The notes under the pieces are model-generated. The model had not been told where the DNA came from, searched no databases, and saw only the letters and a list, made by a program, of their open reading frames with translations. 64,000 nucleotides of DNA from Phymorhynchus buccinoides (taxonomy: Eukaryota > Mollusca > Gastropoda > Neogastropoda > Raphitomidae): assembly GCA_017654935.2 (NCBI GenBank), contig CM065704.1, positions 26,109,928-26,173,927 of the forward strand. Reading direction: 5' to 3'. This document shows positions 1 to 10,749 of this stretch, piece after piece; positions within the stretch are counted from its first letter, which is position 1, and each line of letters starts with the position of its first letter. A program made the translations under genes and the position numbers.

Positions 1-390
1 GCTTGAATAGGTAGATCTTGAGAGCTGATTTGAAGCATTGCAAGGACTGGATATGGCGAATTTCGCGTGGTAAGAAGTTCCAAATAGATGTGGCCGAAAA
101 GGAAAAGGGGCGCACAACAAACATGAATTTTTGGTCGTGTACTAGGAACATAGAGAATTTTGGAATCTGAAGATGACCGCAATTTCATTGATGGAATATA
201 GACAGAAAGCATGTCAGAAATGTAGCTAGGAGCATTTCCAGAGAAATAAGAACGACATAGAGTGGAAATGTTGTAGTCAATACGTGCTTTTATGGGAAGC
301 CAATGGAGGCATATCAGGAGTGGTTGAACATGGTGATGATACCTAGAGGCCTTCAGGACAAGTCTGGCAGCTGAGATAGCGCCACGCACC
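1..390 (-). pseudogene. 3' end of a LINE reverse transcriptase ORF (CR1-like), truncated
   Basis: Read on the minus strand from about 390 down, the sequence encodes the C-terminal part of a non-LTR retrotransposon polymerase. It opens with an S-A-A-R-L-V-L-K motif, then L-H-W-L-P-I-K-A-R-I-D-Y, a G-N-A-P-S-Y-I-S-D segment, L-R-S-S-S-D and V-P-S-T-R. After a frameshift near 110-120 it continues with S-A-T-S-I-W-N-F-L-P-R-E-I-R and F-K-S-A-L-K-I-Y-L-F-K to the window edge. That order is the usual C-terminus of CR1/Rex-type LINE ORF2. The fingers, palm and endonuclease are missing, so this is a 5'-truncated copy continuing past base 1. The motifs are clear; the clade is approximate. Confidence 0.8.
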
Positions 391-394
391 CTTT

Positions 395-1555
395 AAATCA
401 ACGTGGCAATAAACATTCATTTTCGTAATTAACGGTTTGTTACTTGTAGGCCTACTGTTAAAACTCTCATTTTTGTCAGTTTTTATCCTTTGAATATTCC
501 GTTTTTATCCTTTGCATATTCCATCGTTGTGTACAAAAAGAAGAAGAAAAGAAAGAAAAAGAAGTACGCTAGTGCTACTATCGATACTATAGTACTACTA
601 TAGTACTAGTAGCTATTCCAAAACGGATGTTTGAAAGCTGACATCGCAACTAGCTTTTAGGCATAGTGTGATAGAACTTTTTATCTGATTACAAAGATAC
701 GAAAAGTTGTTTGTGCTATGTTGTTTTCGAGTTAAGATTTTGTTTGATATTTAAATTTTACGGGTAAATTTTACGACCCTTGAACTTGGGTGGGGTGCCA
801 TCTTTGCCGAGCAAAACAATTAATACATCACAAAAACCACTTTAAATGCATGGTACAGTTTCTTACCAACCGGCACAGGCATGAGATTTTTTCAGTCATA
901 AATTATTTACGTTTCGTTAAAAATGGATGACACGAATACGGAAAATATCGATTTCAACTATACTTTTGCATAACGCAATTTGTGGAAATCCCAGCAAATA
1001 TTCAAACTGCAATAAACATTGCTTCTAATTCGTGACAGAAAGCTATTTGAATCGATGAAGTGGCCAAAACGCGATTCTGGCTTACAGTGGACTTGTTAAT
1101 TGCTCAGAATGTAGTGTGTTGTTCTGGTTGCAGCCTTTGGGCTAGTTTGGACTTTTTCAGCTATCTATAGTCCCGAAACGACTGTCTGCCTCTGATCAAG
1201 TGATTGGTGATATGAATGAAGAACTGGAAGAAAGGGCAATTTCCTAATTAATTTGAAACTCGACTGACTTTTTTTAAAGTGTGTGTGAGGGAGCTGCACA
1301 GCTCTGTGCTGGCAGCTTTGGGGCTAGTGGCCTTTGGTGACATCTGTGACTTCATCAATGCCTTTTATGGTAACACAAACGCTGGTGCTGGTTAAATGGA
1401 TTTATCAAAATGAGATATGAGATTCTTGGGGTCTTTTAAAGTTGCCTTTGGACAATAATGCTGCCGAATCATCGAATGTCAAGCGCCCTTCTTCTAGGCT
1501 ATGGACAGAGATGTACAAGTGATCAAAACATTTCGGGACACCTATGAAGGCAATG
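395..1555. other. Intergenic, nothing recognised
   Basis: AT-rich sequence with no convincing coding potential. It holds a short A-rich stretch near 535-565 and a small alternating segment around 570-612 built from repeated CTA/TAG-rich words. I see no gene, RNA or element boundary. Confidence 0.4.
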
Positions 1556-1559
1556 TTGA

Positions 1560-1745
1560 CGCCAGTTTTGTCAAATTCCGCCGTTTTTCTGTCTATAGAC
1601 AAAACCCGGCGGGGTACAACCGCCGTTTTGTCAAATTTCTATTATGTTGCGACAAAACGGCGTTCAACAATCCTCGTTTTGTCTATAGACAAAACGGCGG
1701 TTTGGACAAAACTGCGCCGTAATTTTGCACCGCCGTTTTTGTCAA
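1560..1745. repeat. Cluster of short palindromes with core TCTATAGACAAAAC
   Basis: The 20-mer at 1676-1695 (GTTTTGTC TATA GACAAAAC with no mismatch) is its own reverse complement and is embedded in CCG/CGG-rich arms. A second, slightly imperfect copy sits at about 1579-1613, and half-sites (GTTTTGTCAAAT) lie at 1565, 1627 and 1737. Together they make a 190-bp block of dispersed inverted repeats able to form several hairpins. It resembles a palindromic MITE or a satellite seed. No coding function is supported. Confidence 0.7.
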
Positions 1746-1814
1746 ATGAAAATTGGAGTTATAAAAACTCATCTTGACAAGTCTCATTAAAAAAAAAATT
1801 GGTAAATAATTACT

Positions 1815-2215
1815 AACAAGCTGACCACTGACATGGTCACTTTGGCCTCATTTTACTCGTTGATGCCTAATTAGTGTATTAGGAGTCATATGAACAATTG
1901 TGATGGGGAACCAGTTGGGTCAGTGTCACTGACCAGTCGGTCACTTGGCCTATTTTCACTGTTTGAATGCAAACTAGTGTATTTAGGAGTTCAAAGAACA
2001 ATTGTGATAGTGGTTGACTAGTGGGTTCATGTCACTGACCCGTGGCACTTTTGCCTATTTGAAATGACTGCAAATTAGGGTATTAAGGAGTTCAAATGAA
2101 AACATTTTGATGTAGTTGACCAGTGGGTCAGTTCACCGATCAGTGGTCACTTTCGCCTATTTTTTGAATGTGGTTGACCATTGGTGTCATGACCACTGGT
2201 CAAACCACATCAAAC
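1815..2215. repeat. Degenerate tandem repeat, about 120-bp period, GACCAGT/GGTCAC-rich
   Basis: Three imperfect units share the order CTGACC-x-GGTCAC, a TTTGGCCT/TTTGCCTA patch, GCAAAxTAGxGTATTxAGGAGTxA and GAACAATTGTGAT. The units differ by many small indels. No ORF of note is present. Confidence 0.7.
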
Positions 2216-2229
2216 TTTTCAGACTGCTG

Positions 2230-3400
2230 CAACTATAGAATATGGAAGTGCTATAGCCCTTTAAACGTATAATAGAGAGTATTCCGTCTTTTTAACAACC
2301 GCTAACTCTGTGTAACCGACCGTTACTCACTGTCGCGAAGATTATTGCAACTAAAGAATAGGACGTGCAAGCCATCAAAACGTTTTAATAGAGAGTATTC
2401 TCGTCTTGTAACAACCGTTACGTCTGTGTAACGACCGTACTACTGTGCAAAGCTGTTGCAACTATAGAATATGGCATGTGTAAGCTTTAAACTTTATAAT
2501 AATAGTATTACGTCTTGTAACAACCGTTACACTCTGTGTAACGACCGTTACCACTGTGCGAAGATATCGCAAAACTATAGAATATGGATGGTAAGCCACG
2601 AAACGTTTAAATAGAGTCTTCTATCTTGTAACAACCGTTACGCTCTGCGTAACGACCGTTAATCAGTGCACAAAACTGTTGCAATAATAGAATATGCGTG
2701 CAAGCCATCGAAACGCTAAATAGAGAGTATTCTGTCTTGTAACAACCGTTACGCTCTGTCGGAAGACCGTTCCTCAGTGTGCAAAGACGGCTGCAAACTA
2801 TAGAATAGATGTGTACGCCTCGAAACGTGTAAATAGAGGAGCATTCGTTTTGTAACAAGCGTTACGATCTGTGGGTAACGACCGTTACTCAAGGCAAGGA
2901 CTTTGCTACTATAGAATGGATGTGTAAGCCATGCACCCGTTGTAATAGAGCGATTCCGCCTTGTAACAACCGTTACGCTCTGTGTTAACGACCGTTGCTC
3001 ATGTGCAAAGACTTGCAACTATAAAATATAGATGTGTTAAAGCCATCGAAACGCTTAACCCTTTCACAGCAACGTCGCATTTGTAGCACACAGTGATTTA
3101 ACACCTATGTCACCTAAAAGGAATCAAATTGGGGTCTATATCCAAAGACCCTAATTGTCTTAGTTTTGGGAAGGAAGTTAGAACTTAATTATATTATGTC
3201 ACAGAAGAATCCCAATCTGCAGACGGCATTCGTTCTCTACCCAGGTAAATTCAATGGACATTTGTGCTAAACTATGGCTGGCGGTTTGTGAAAGGGTTAA
3301 TAGAGAGTATTCAGCTCTTGTAACAACATTTGAAGACAACCCGGCACTTGTAAAAATCACGGTAGGAAATCTAAGAAATCTTCCTAGCATAAGGTAAATG
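2230..3400. repeat. Tandem array, about 111-bp period, interrupted by a MITE
   Basis: The phrase TAACAACCGTTACGCTCTG followed by GTAACGACCGTTACTCA recurs at roughly 2293, 2408, 2518, 2629, 2739, 2852 and 2963, with a last partial copy near 3319. Each unit also carries CAACTATAGAATATGG, a TGTAAGCC patch and AATAGAGAGTATTC. The 3055-3300 insertion splits one unit exactly at its TTAA-like site. Open reading frames across this block are by-products of the repeat. Confidence 0.85.
3055..3300. mobile_element. piggyBac-type MITE, TTAA-flanked, nested in the 111-bp array
   Basis: TTAA at 3055-3058 is followed by CCCTTTCACA (3059-3068). The other end is TGTGAAAGGG (3287-3296) followed by TTAA (3297-3300). 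This gives a perfect 10-bp terminal inverted repeat inside a duplicated TTAA, the target site of piggyBac transposases. Sequence on either side joins into a normal repeat unit (GAAACGC then TAGAGAGTATTC), so an empty site can be inferred within the same array. The roughly 240-bp interior has no ORF, so it would depend on a transposase supplied elsewhere. Confidence 0.8.
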
Positions 3401-3500
3401 TGACAACGTGACGTGTGTGTGTGTGTGTGTGTGTGTGTTTGTGGGGGGGGGGGGTGGGTGTCTTAAAGAAATATATTTACTTCTTTTTTTTCATTTTTTC

Positions 3501-4000
3501 NNNNNNNNNNNNNNNNNNNNNNNNNNNNNNNNNNNNNNNNNNNNNNNNNNNNNNNNNNNNNNNNNNNNNNNNNNNNNNNNNNNNNNNNNNNNNNNNNNNN
3601 NNNNNNNNNNNNNNNNNNNNNNNNNNNNNNNNNNNNNNNNNNNNNNNNNNNNNNNNNNNNNNNNNNNNNNNNNNNNNNNNNNNNNNNNNNNNNNNNNNNN
3701 NNNNNNNNNNNNNNNNNNNNNNNNNNNNNNNNNNNNNNNNNNNNNNNNNNNNNNNNNNNNNNNNNNNNNNNNNNNNNNNNNNNNNNNNNNNNNNNNNNNN
3801 NNNNNNNNNNNNNNNNNNNNNNNNNNNNNNNNNNNNNNNNNNNNNNNNNNNNNNNNNNNNNNNNNNNNNNNNNNNNNNNNNNNNNNNNNNNNNNNNNNNN
3901 NNNNNNNNNNNNNNNNNNNNNNNNNNNNNNNNNNNNNNNNNNNNNNNNNNNNNNNNNNNNNNNNNNNNNNNNNNNNNNNNNNNNNNNNNNNNNNNNNNNN
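3501..4000. other. Assembly gap of 500 N
   Basis: Exactly 500 unknown bases, preceded by a GT run, a G run and a T-rich stretch at 3412-3500. The round number suggests a scaffold placeholder of unknown true size. The 5' part of the following retrotransposon (5' LTR, gag, protease) would have to lie in or before it. Confidence 0.95.
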
Positions 4001-4007
4001 CTGTAGC

Positions 4008-5350
4008 TGCTGCTGTGTTGACCCGAGGTCAAGAAAAAAGGGATGAAAAAAACAAAGACAGATTGACAGTACCTATTTCAGATTTGACATTGTCGACTGA
4101 TGAACTTATTTCTTTGCAGAGTTCAGATCCGAAGCTGCAGAAATATCATGACATGGCTTCATCAGGGGAGACATTTTCTTCTGCTGATTGTTCGTACTCA
4201 TTTCATGAACAACAAGGAGTGTTGTACCGTGTTTTTTGTAAAAACGATGTTGAGGTTACACAGGTGGTTGTTCCTGAGGATGTAAAGAACAAAGTTCTTT
4301 TCACGGCACATGACGGACTTCTGGCAGGGCATTGTGGAGTCCGAAAGACACTTGGACGTGTACAGAATCGTTTCTGGTGGCCGGGTATTTCCCGAGATGT
4401 TCGTCTGTACTGTCGTTCATGTGCTGTGTGTCAGAAGTGTTGTGCGAAAGGACGTGTGCCTGATGTACCTTTGTCTAAAATGCCCCGCATTGAACAACCG
4501 TTTCAGAGAGTTGCGGTGGACATTGTTGGTCCGTTTTCTCCTCTTTCTGAGGACAAACACAGGTACGTTTTGACATTAGTGGATGTGGCGACAAGATATC
4601 CGGAAGCTGTGCCGCTAAAGTCCATTGACTCTGTGTCGGTGGCAGAAGCCCTCTTTTGTATATTTTGTCGTTTGGGATTTCCTTGTGAATTGTTGTCTGA
4701 CAATGGGTCACAGTTCACCTCACACATGTTTCAGGAATTCCTCACGCTTTTGTCCATAAAAGGCGTACACTCGTCACCCTACCATGCACAGTCTAATGGG
4801 GTGGTGGAGAGATTTCATGGCACTATTAAACCCATGTTGCGCAAGCTGATGCAGAACAACCCTAAACAGTGGCATCGTTTGATACCAGCTTTGTTGTTTG
4901 CATGTCGTGAAATGCCAAATGCTTCCACAGGTTTTTCGCCGTTCGAGCTGATGTTTGGCAGGAGAGCCCGTGGTCCTGTTGATTTTCTCGCGGATGCATG
5001 GACTGGAAGTGAGAATGCGGATGAGGCAAAGCATGTTTGCGACTATGTATGTGATTTAAAAACCAACATAGCCGACATGTGTAAACTGGCTCAAGATTCT
5101 GCTGAGGACTCAGCAGCTGTACAAAAGAAGTACCGTGATCGAAAGACTCGAACTACCCCCCCCCCCCCACCCGTTCTTTCCAGGTTGGAGAGGAGGTGTT
5201 GGTGTTCTTGCCGACCACGAAGAATAAACTTCTATTGACGTGGAAAGGTCCATACAAAATAGTCGAGATTTTGGACTTTGACTACATTGTGGAAATCGCT
5301 GGCAAGAAAAAGATTTTTCATCCTAACATGCTTAAATCTTACTATCGTCG
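4008..5350 (+). pseudogene. Retroviral-type integrase domain of the Gmr1-like element
   Basis: Catalyses insertion of retrotransposon cDNA into the chromosome. The N-terminal HHCC zinc site is visible (H-D-G-L-L-A-G-H ... C-R-S-C-A-V-C). The catalytic core has all three acidic residues: D in V-A-V-D-I-V-G, D in L-L-S-D-N-G-S-Q-F, and E in N-G-V-V-E-R-F-H-G. A Q-W-H-R-L-I-P-A-L stretch and F-S-P-F-E-L-M-F-G follow, as usual in Ty3/gypsy integrases. After the poly-C at about 5156 the frame changes and a GPY/F-like C-terminal module (W-K-G-P-Y) appears at about 5240-5260. The start is not visible because the reading frame comes out of the N gap. Catalytic residues are intact, but the poly-C frameshift separates core from C-terminus. 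Confidence 0.88.
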
Positions 5351-5624
5351 TGCTGTTGCCAGTACTGTTGTTGTGAATGGAGATGTCATTCCATTTGACT
5401 GCATTCTGTCTAACCAGTTTGATTTTCAGGATTTTGTTGAGTCTGACAGGAAAGCTCCAGTCTCTGTTCCGAGACCCATGTGTTCAGCGAATGCTTCCAT
5501 AGCAGTCGTTGAATCTGTCATTCCTGAGGATTGTGTGGTGCTTCCTACAATGGACAGTGCGTCATCAGAGACGTACAAAGATGTAGTGTATTCTCATTCT
5601 TTGTCTTCTTCACAGCGGCGGGAA

Positions 5625-6980
5625 AGAAAATAGAGATATCTGATGTCTTTTCTAGGTTTGTACCGATTTTGACCTCTAACCCTGGTTGTTGTACATTACC
5701 CATTGAACATCAGATACCATTGACATCTGAAACTCCTGTTTTTCGAAAACAGTACCCATTGCCGTTTTCTTCGCAGGGAACCATCAAGGAGGAGGTGTGT
5801 TCAATGTTGAATATGAAAGTCATTGAGCCGTCACAGTCTCCATATTCTGCTCCAGTGGTCCTGGTTAAGAAACCAGATGGTTCCTACCCGTTTCTGTTGT
5901 GATTATCGTGAGCTTAACAAGGTTACTTGTGCAGACGCGGAGCCCATTCCTGATACAGATGATTTATTCATCAGATTGTCCAGGTCGAATTATTTCACCA
6001 AGATTGATTTGACAAAAGGATACTGGCAGATTCCAGTCTACGACGCGGACCGTCACAAAACCGCATTTCAGACTCCGCTGGGTCTCTTTCAGTGGGTCCG
6101 GATGCCGTTTGGACTCGTCACAGCTCCGGCAACATTTGCGCGGATGATGAGAGCGTTGCAGTTGGGACAGCATGCTGTGTCATTCTTTGATGACATCATG
6201 ATTCATTCTTTTGGATGGCAGGATCATCTTTGTGATGTTTGTGATGTGTTGACCAAGTTACAATGTGCAGGTTTGACGGCCAGACCAACAAAGATTTTTG
6301 CCGGTTTTCGGGAACTTGTGTTCCTAGTACATAAAGTTGGAAGTGGAGTGTTTCGTCCTGAGGAGAAGAAGATTCATAAGATCTTGCGCATTCCCACTCC
6401 TTCAACTAAAAGACAAGTTAGAGCATTGTTGGGTGTGGTTGGATATTACAGACGTTATATCCGTGATTTTGCCACACTTACCGCACCTATCACCGACTTG
6501 TTGTCGGGAGCGAGTAAGAAGAAGTTTGTGTGGTCTGCTTTGTGTCAGACTGCCCTGGAAGAACTTCAGCGTCGGTTGTCCAGTAGTCCAATACTACTGA
6601 TTGCGGATTTGGACAAACCATTTGTTGTTCGTTGTGACGCAAGTTCTGTTGGTGTGGGTGGTGTGTTGTTGCAGGATCATGATGATGTGTTACATCCTGT
6701 TACATTTGTTTCGAGAAAGTTGTTGCCTCGAGAGACCAGATACAGCACAATTGAGCGAGAGTGTTTGGCGATAGTTTGGGTGATTACCAAACTGGGTCGA
6801 TATCTGTGGGGACGATCTTTTGTGTTGCAGACTGACCACAGACCTTTAGTGTATTTGTGCTCTTCGGCGTTCAAGAACTCCAGGATCATGAGGTGGTCCT
6901 TGGCGCTGCAAGAGTACAACTTCGTTGTGAAGTCAATCTCTGGCACAGAAAATGTTATCGCAGATTTTCTCAGTCGTTAA
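5625..6980 (+). pseudogene. Reverse transcriptase-RNase H of the Gmr1-like element
   Basis: Copies element RNA into cDNA and degrades the RNA strand. N-terminal RT motifs run from S-D-V-F-S-R-F through I-E-P-S-Q-S-P-Y-S-A-P-V-V-L-V-K-K-P-D-G-S-Y in one frame. An extra C in the CCC near 5888 shifts the rest, which resumes with C-C-D-Y-R-E-L-N-K-V. The active-site box is F-F-D-D-I (in place of Y-x-D-D), followed by G-Y-Y-R-R-Y-I. RNase H has the D in V-V-R-C-D-A-S, an E in Y-S-T-I-E-R-E-C-L-A-I and the D in L-Q-T-D-H-R-P-L. It ends with I-A-D-F-L-S-R and a stop at 6978-6980. Removing the one-base shift would make the RT read normally, so the copy is young or lightly damaged. Confidence 0.88.
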
Positions 6981-7582
6981 CTAAGACTTGAGATGAAAGC
7001 TGATTTTGGGAGAATGTCACATTTTGATGATATTTTGTGTGTGGACTAAACTTAGTTGATGATTGAATCACCTAAAGTATTGCTGATATTATGGTTGTGC
7101 GTGTTCATATCACGTCGGATTAGTTGATTGAAAAAGTTAAGATGAACTTCTTGTGACGCATACGTTTTTCGATTTGTTATGTCCTTTGATATATGTCTAT
7201 GTTGGGTATGACTGTGTTCATGACTTAAATTACTTCGTTAATTAGTTGGCTTGTGTGAATATTTCACATGTTTACATTGAATATTGGCATGGATAATTTA
7301 AATCAAAACGTTTGTATCATTATATGAATGATACTATGATGACTTTTTTTGTTTGTGCTGTATTAAGTCATACTAAATTGTTATTTAGTTGACTGAATAT
7401 TTGAAAATATTGGGAAATTGGTTTTTTTTTTAGGCGTGCTTAGTTAAGAAATTGACATCTATGGATTTGCCTTTTATTGGTATGTTATTTTTTATGCCTT
7501 GCCTGACAGACCTTTCCTAATGTTCCCAGTTGCTATATTTAAAGATCGCAAGCGTTCTTTTTTTTTTTTTGGGGGGGGTACT
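6981..7582 (+). other. 3' untranslated part of the retrotransposon with a candidate polypurine-like tract
   Basis: AT-rich and non-coding. It ends in a T-run then G-run (about 7558-7578) directly before TACTGTCAGG. A purine-like tract just before TG is where a 3' LTR normally begins. ATGCCTTGCCTGACAG (7493-7508) is nearly the inverse of CTGTCAGGAAAGGCAT (7581-7596), so the two can pair into a stem across the tract. LTR identity is unproven because no second copy is visible. Confidence 0.45.
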
Positions 7583-8100
7583 GTCAGGAAAGGCATAATT
7601 CCGAAATTGACGATATAATATGTCACTATTTATTAATGTATAAAATTTGGTAAATCATATTATGTTGTAAAACTAAAATGCAAGTTCCCAAATTTTAAAA
7701 AGTAACTCCTTGTTCGGAGATATACTTTACCCTTGGTAAAACCAAGTTTTGTAGAGCTGTTTTCTTTATAACGAACGTGTAGCACGTGAATTTCGTAAAC
7801 TTATTGGTTTTAGCAAACTCGGCTCGAACTGCTCCACACAGCCAGCGGCCCAAATAGGAACTGTCTGTTGTGGATAGGCACGAGCTGTGTCTGGCGATGC
7901 ACAACTTAAGTTATCCAACAAAACGTTTAGGATCACTTGCAACTAATTCATAACTTTCCAAATAAGAAGCCAATGCGTTGAATTTTTGGCCAACATTTAA
8001 TTCTATGCATTTAGTGATAACGATACACAATTGCCTTCAATTTTCGAGCAATCGTTTGGTCTGTACATTTGATCAAAGTGGGTACGTATCGAAGGATTTG
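7583..8100 (+). other. Possible 3' LTR beginning TGTCAGG, end not defined
   Basis: It starts right after the tract described at 6981-7582 and has no coding potential. The matching 5' LTR would be in the N gap or lost, so the right boundary cannot be placed. Treat the LTR call as an inference from position only. Confidence 0.35.
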
Positions 8101-8157
8101 ATTTCCCAAAGTCATTGAAATCACAAGACAGGGGTCATTCTGATGCTCCCAAAAAGT

Positions 8158-9216
8158 TCAGTAATGCGTGTATCCGCCATGGCTGTTCTGGCACTCGACG
8201 CAGCGAGTCCTCATGGAGTTGACCAGGGTGGTGAAGATCCTCTGTGGAAGCGCCTGCCACTCAGCCTGCAGCATCCTGGTAGAGGTGCTGGGCATCCCTG
8301 GGAGGGGGGTGGTTGCTCCTCACTTTGCGATCCAGCTCATCCCAGAGGTTCTCAAATGGGTTGAGATCGGGACTGCATGCTGGCCCCACTCCATTCTGTT
8401 GACTCCAGACTGCTGCAGGAAGTCGTTGACCACCCTTGCCCTGTGGGTGGCGAGCACGTTGTCATCCTGGTAGACAGCCGGCGGTCCCATCTGCTGCAGT
8501 GTAGGCACAGCCAGCGGTCGAAGGATCTCATCCTGGTATGAGGAGGCCAGTCAGGTTACCCTGTACATGATACAAGGGTGTTCTGTGGTGAAGGCTGAAG
8601 GCCCCCCAGACCATTACAGAACCTCCACCAAAGGCCACCTTTTCTTGGACAGTGGCGTCAATAAAGCGTTCCCCTGGGCGCCTCCAGACCCTCAGTCGGC
8701 CGTCGTTGTGGTTCAGGGTGAAGCGTGATTCATCACTGAACAGGACCTGGGACCATTGCTGAGTTGTGTCCACCTCACGTGACGTCTGCAGAAGGCGCGT
8801 GCGTGCTGCCCCTATGGGCTGGAGTTAAGCGTGGCCGTACAGCTGACTGGGTCGACGAGAACGGTAGGTTAACAGTCCCATGAAGGCGTATTGTTCCGTA
8901 TGGTCTGCTGGCTGATGTTGATGTTAGTAGCCACCCTTCAGCTGCCTTCGAATGATGCTGGAAGAGGCTGTTCTTGTCTGCAGGGCTTGTCGTTTCAATG
9001 AGACGATCTTCACGTGGAGTTGTCTTCTTCGGTTCGACCAGATCTGCGTCTTTCATGGACCCTCCCAGTGGCTGTGAAGCGTTGAATCACGTCTGACAAT
9101 GACCGAGATGGACACCTGAAGTCGCCTGGTCCACTTCTCGCTTGGGAACACCATCTTGGAACCATGCAACAGCTCGATCCCCTATCCAACTCGCTCAATT
9201 TTCGTCGTGGAGGCAT
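8158..9216 (-). pseudogene. Tc1/mariner transposase, frameshifted remnant
   Basis: A cut-and-paste DDE transposase of the Tc1/mariner superfamily, recognisable along its whole length. Translation can start at 9214-9216 (M-P-P-R-R-K-L-S-E-L-D-R-G, the N-terminal helix-turn-helix region). A central block at 8528-8773 has L-F-S-D-E-S-R-F-T-L (first catalytic D) and G-G-G-S-V-M-V-W-G-A-F-S. A Y-Q-D-D-N block near 8460 supplies the second D. S-P-D-L-N-P-F-E-N-L-W-D-E-L in another frame around 8340-8385 supplies the third acidic residue. The end reads G-G-Y-T-H-Y then TGA at 8158-8160. Coding span of about 353 codons fits the family. Several frameshifts make it inactive. I could not define the terminal inverted repeats. 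Confidence 0.85.
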
Positions 9217-10500
9217 TGTCAAATCAGGCCTAATACTTGTGGTATGTCTTCTTATAAAGCCAAGCAAGAGACAGCATCTCACACATAAACAGCAGTGCTT
9301 GCACGTGCATAATGGTTTTTCCATCTGGCTTGTGCAATGTGTTCATGCAGAACGATCCAAAACAAGGTCCTTTTTCGCAAGTTTCCGCTTTTTCTTTTGC
9401 TGCCAAGCTCAGTAATAGAGAATCACGTGCAATGTTTCCACTAACACAACATCGCCCACTTACAGCTGAACAAGAATTCATAACAATTTGGCTTGACTGA
9501 GAAAAAAATAACAGGAGCGAACGGAGTTTATTGCGCACCTGTTTTATCACAGTGATCCTTCACTTTTTGTGAGGAGTTACATGCTTACTGCTCCCTTTTT
9601 GTGAGTAGTCGTTTTTTCAACCTGGGTTTTTTGGTCAATTCCGGGTAAAGTAAATTTTGGGTTGTTGTTTTCTAAATGCGCTAGGATTTAAAGAAGTTTA
9701 CTTATTTCAAAGTTATATTTCATTCATAAAGTTTAAATTGCTGTTTCTAAATTTATAAGGGTTTTCAAAATTGTAGGTTTTTTTATTTACATTTGGGTAA
9801 CTCATTATGGTGTCTTAAAAATTGTATAATCTTTTTGAGAGACACTGTCTCACAGTGCACGGCACTGTGTGCTGGTGTGTTTGTCTAAATTCTTCTTCTA
9901 AGTTTTGTAAAGGCCAGTACATGGTTAAACACACTCGCACCGAAACTAATCACGGCAAATTCTGTCCGCGAAGCTATTTCAAGTAGGGCTAGAATGTTGA
10001 CAGCCTTTTCAGTTCCCTTGCAGGCTGTGTGGCCCAGTCCCCCCTGTAACCCCTTCCTGTTGGGTGGACCTTCGACCTGTGGAGCCGGAGAGAGGAAGGG
10101 AGACCAGCCTCGCGCTTCTGAGGGAGCCGCTGGTTGAGTGTTGGTGCCAAGGGCACCAACGGACTTGTAAACGTTTGGGTGGAGAACGTTTGGGGAGGAG
10201 GTGCAACCAAGTTTGTGACCTCGGTGGAGAAGACGGTGCTTCGCGGAGACAGATAAGTTTTTTAGTTGGTGTCACGAGGAACGGTGTGTTTGTAAAAATT
10301 ATCCTGTCAGTGCCTGTCCCAAGACGAACATTTTTTTTACTCATACAAAGGGACCAAAGTTGTTCTTGTTTAGTTTAAGAATAAAGGGGTGATAATCGGA
10401 AATTTGTGTTAGTGTGTTAAAGTCCAAGTTAAACTCTGGTTAAGAACGCGCGTGGATGAGAGAGAGACAAAGTGTGTGAGAGTTTGTTGCCAGTTTCTTA
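9217..10500. other. Intergenic, possibly flank of the Tc1-like element then unclassified repeat
   Basis: No supported gene. 9217-9540 may include the 5' untranslated part of the Tc1-like element. 10010-10400 is more GC-rich and ends with an AATAAA-like signal near 10380, which could fit an old LTR or a transcript end; no partner copy is visible, so neither is claimed. Confidence 0.3.
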
Positions 10501-10504
10501 AACC

Positions 10505-10748
10505 TAATAATGCGTTCGCATTTACACACGGGACCTCAGTTTTATAAGTCTCATCCGAAGGACTTTTTTCCCCAAACTGACGTCAGGTACCCATTTACAC
10601 CTAGTACCTGGGTGGAGTGAGGAACATAGGAGTAAAGTGCCTTTCCCACGGACACACCACTGTGGCCCCAGCTGGATTCGAACCCACACTCACAAACTTG
10701 ATGGATTACGAGCCAGCGACTCTTACCAACTGCGCCACAGCAGCTCCC
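10505..10748 (-). mobile_element. tRNA-derived SINE, copy 1
   Basis: On the minus strand the head carries a pol III box A (TGGCGCAGTTGG at 10726-10737) and box B (GGTTCGAATCC at 10674-10684) at tRNA-like spacing. A body follows containing ACTTTACTCC and a TGACGTCAG region. The copy at about 29325-29547 aligns over nearly the full length, which proves it is dispersed. It is a retrotransposed SINE, not a functional tRNA gene, because the cloverleaf is not conserved outside the boxes. Confidence 0.88.
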
Positions 10749-10749
10749 A

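Larger units (their letters stand above)
4001..6980 (+). mobile_element. Gmr1-like Ty3/gypsy retrotransposon, integrase upstream of RT-RNase H, frameshifted
   Basis: One strand carries, in order, integrase (about 4250-5350), reverse transcriptase (about 5630-6500) and RNase H (about 6600-6980). Standard Ty3/gypsy pol is RT-RNase H-integrase; integrase first is the Ty1/copia-like order known for the Gmr1 group of Ty3/gypsy elements. The domains run together without LTR or spacer sequence, so this is not simply two elements side by side. Frame is lost at the C-run at 5156-5169, near 5625-5633, and at a CCC near 5888. Each could be decay or a homopolymer error. The gag/protease end is hidden by the N gap. 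Confidence is high for the domains and fairly high for the clade. Confidence 0.88.

Noticed and set aside
3408..4046. Long open frames crossing the N gap
   Set aside because: Their openness comes from the 500 unknown bases; only the part after 4001 has domain support.
9010..9550. Additional minus-strand ORFs upstream of the Tc1-like start
   Set aside because: Only the part from 9216 down matches the transposase N-terminus; the rest lacks support.
10660..10748. tRNA gene candidates at SINE heads (also 29460-29547, 31190-31258, 32479-32530)
   Set aside because: Box A and B are present but bodies and multiple near-identical copies show SINEs, and the cloverleaf stems are not maintained.
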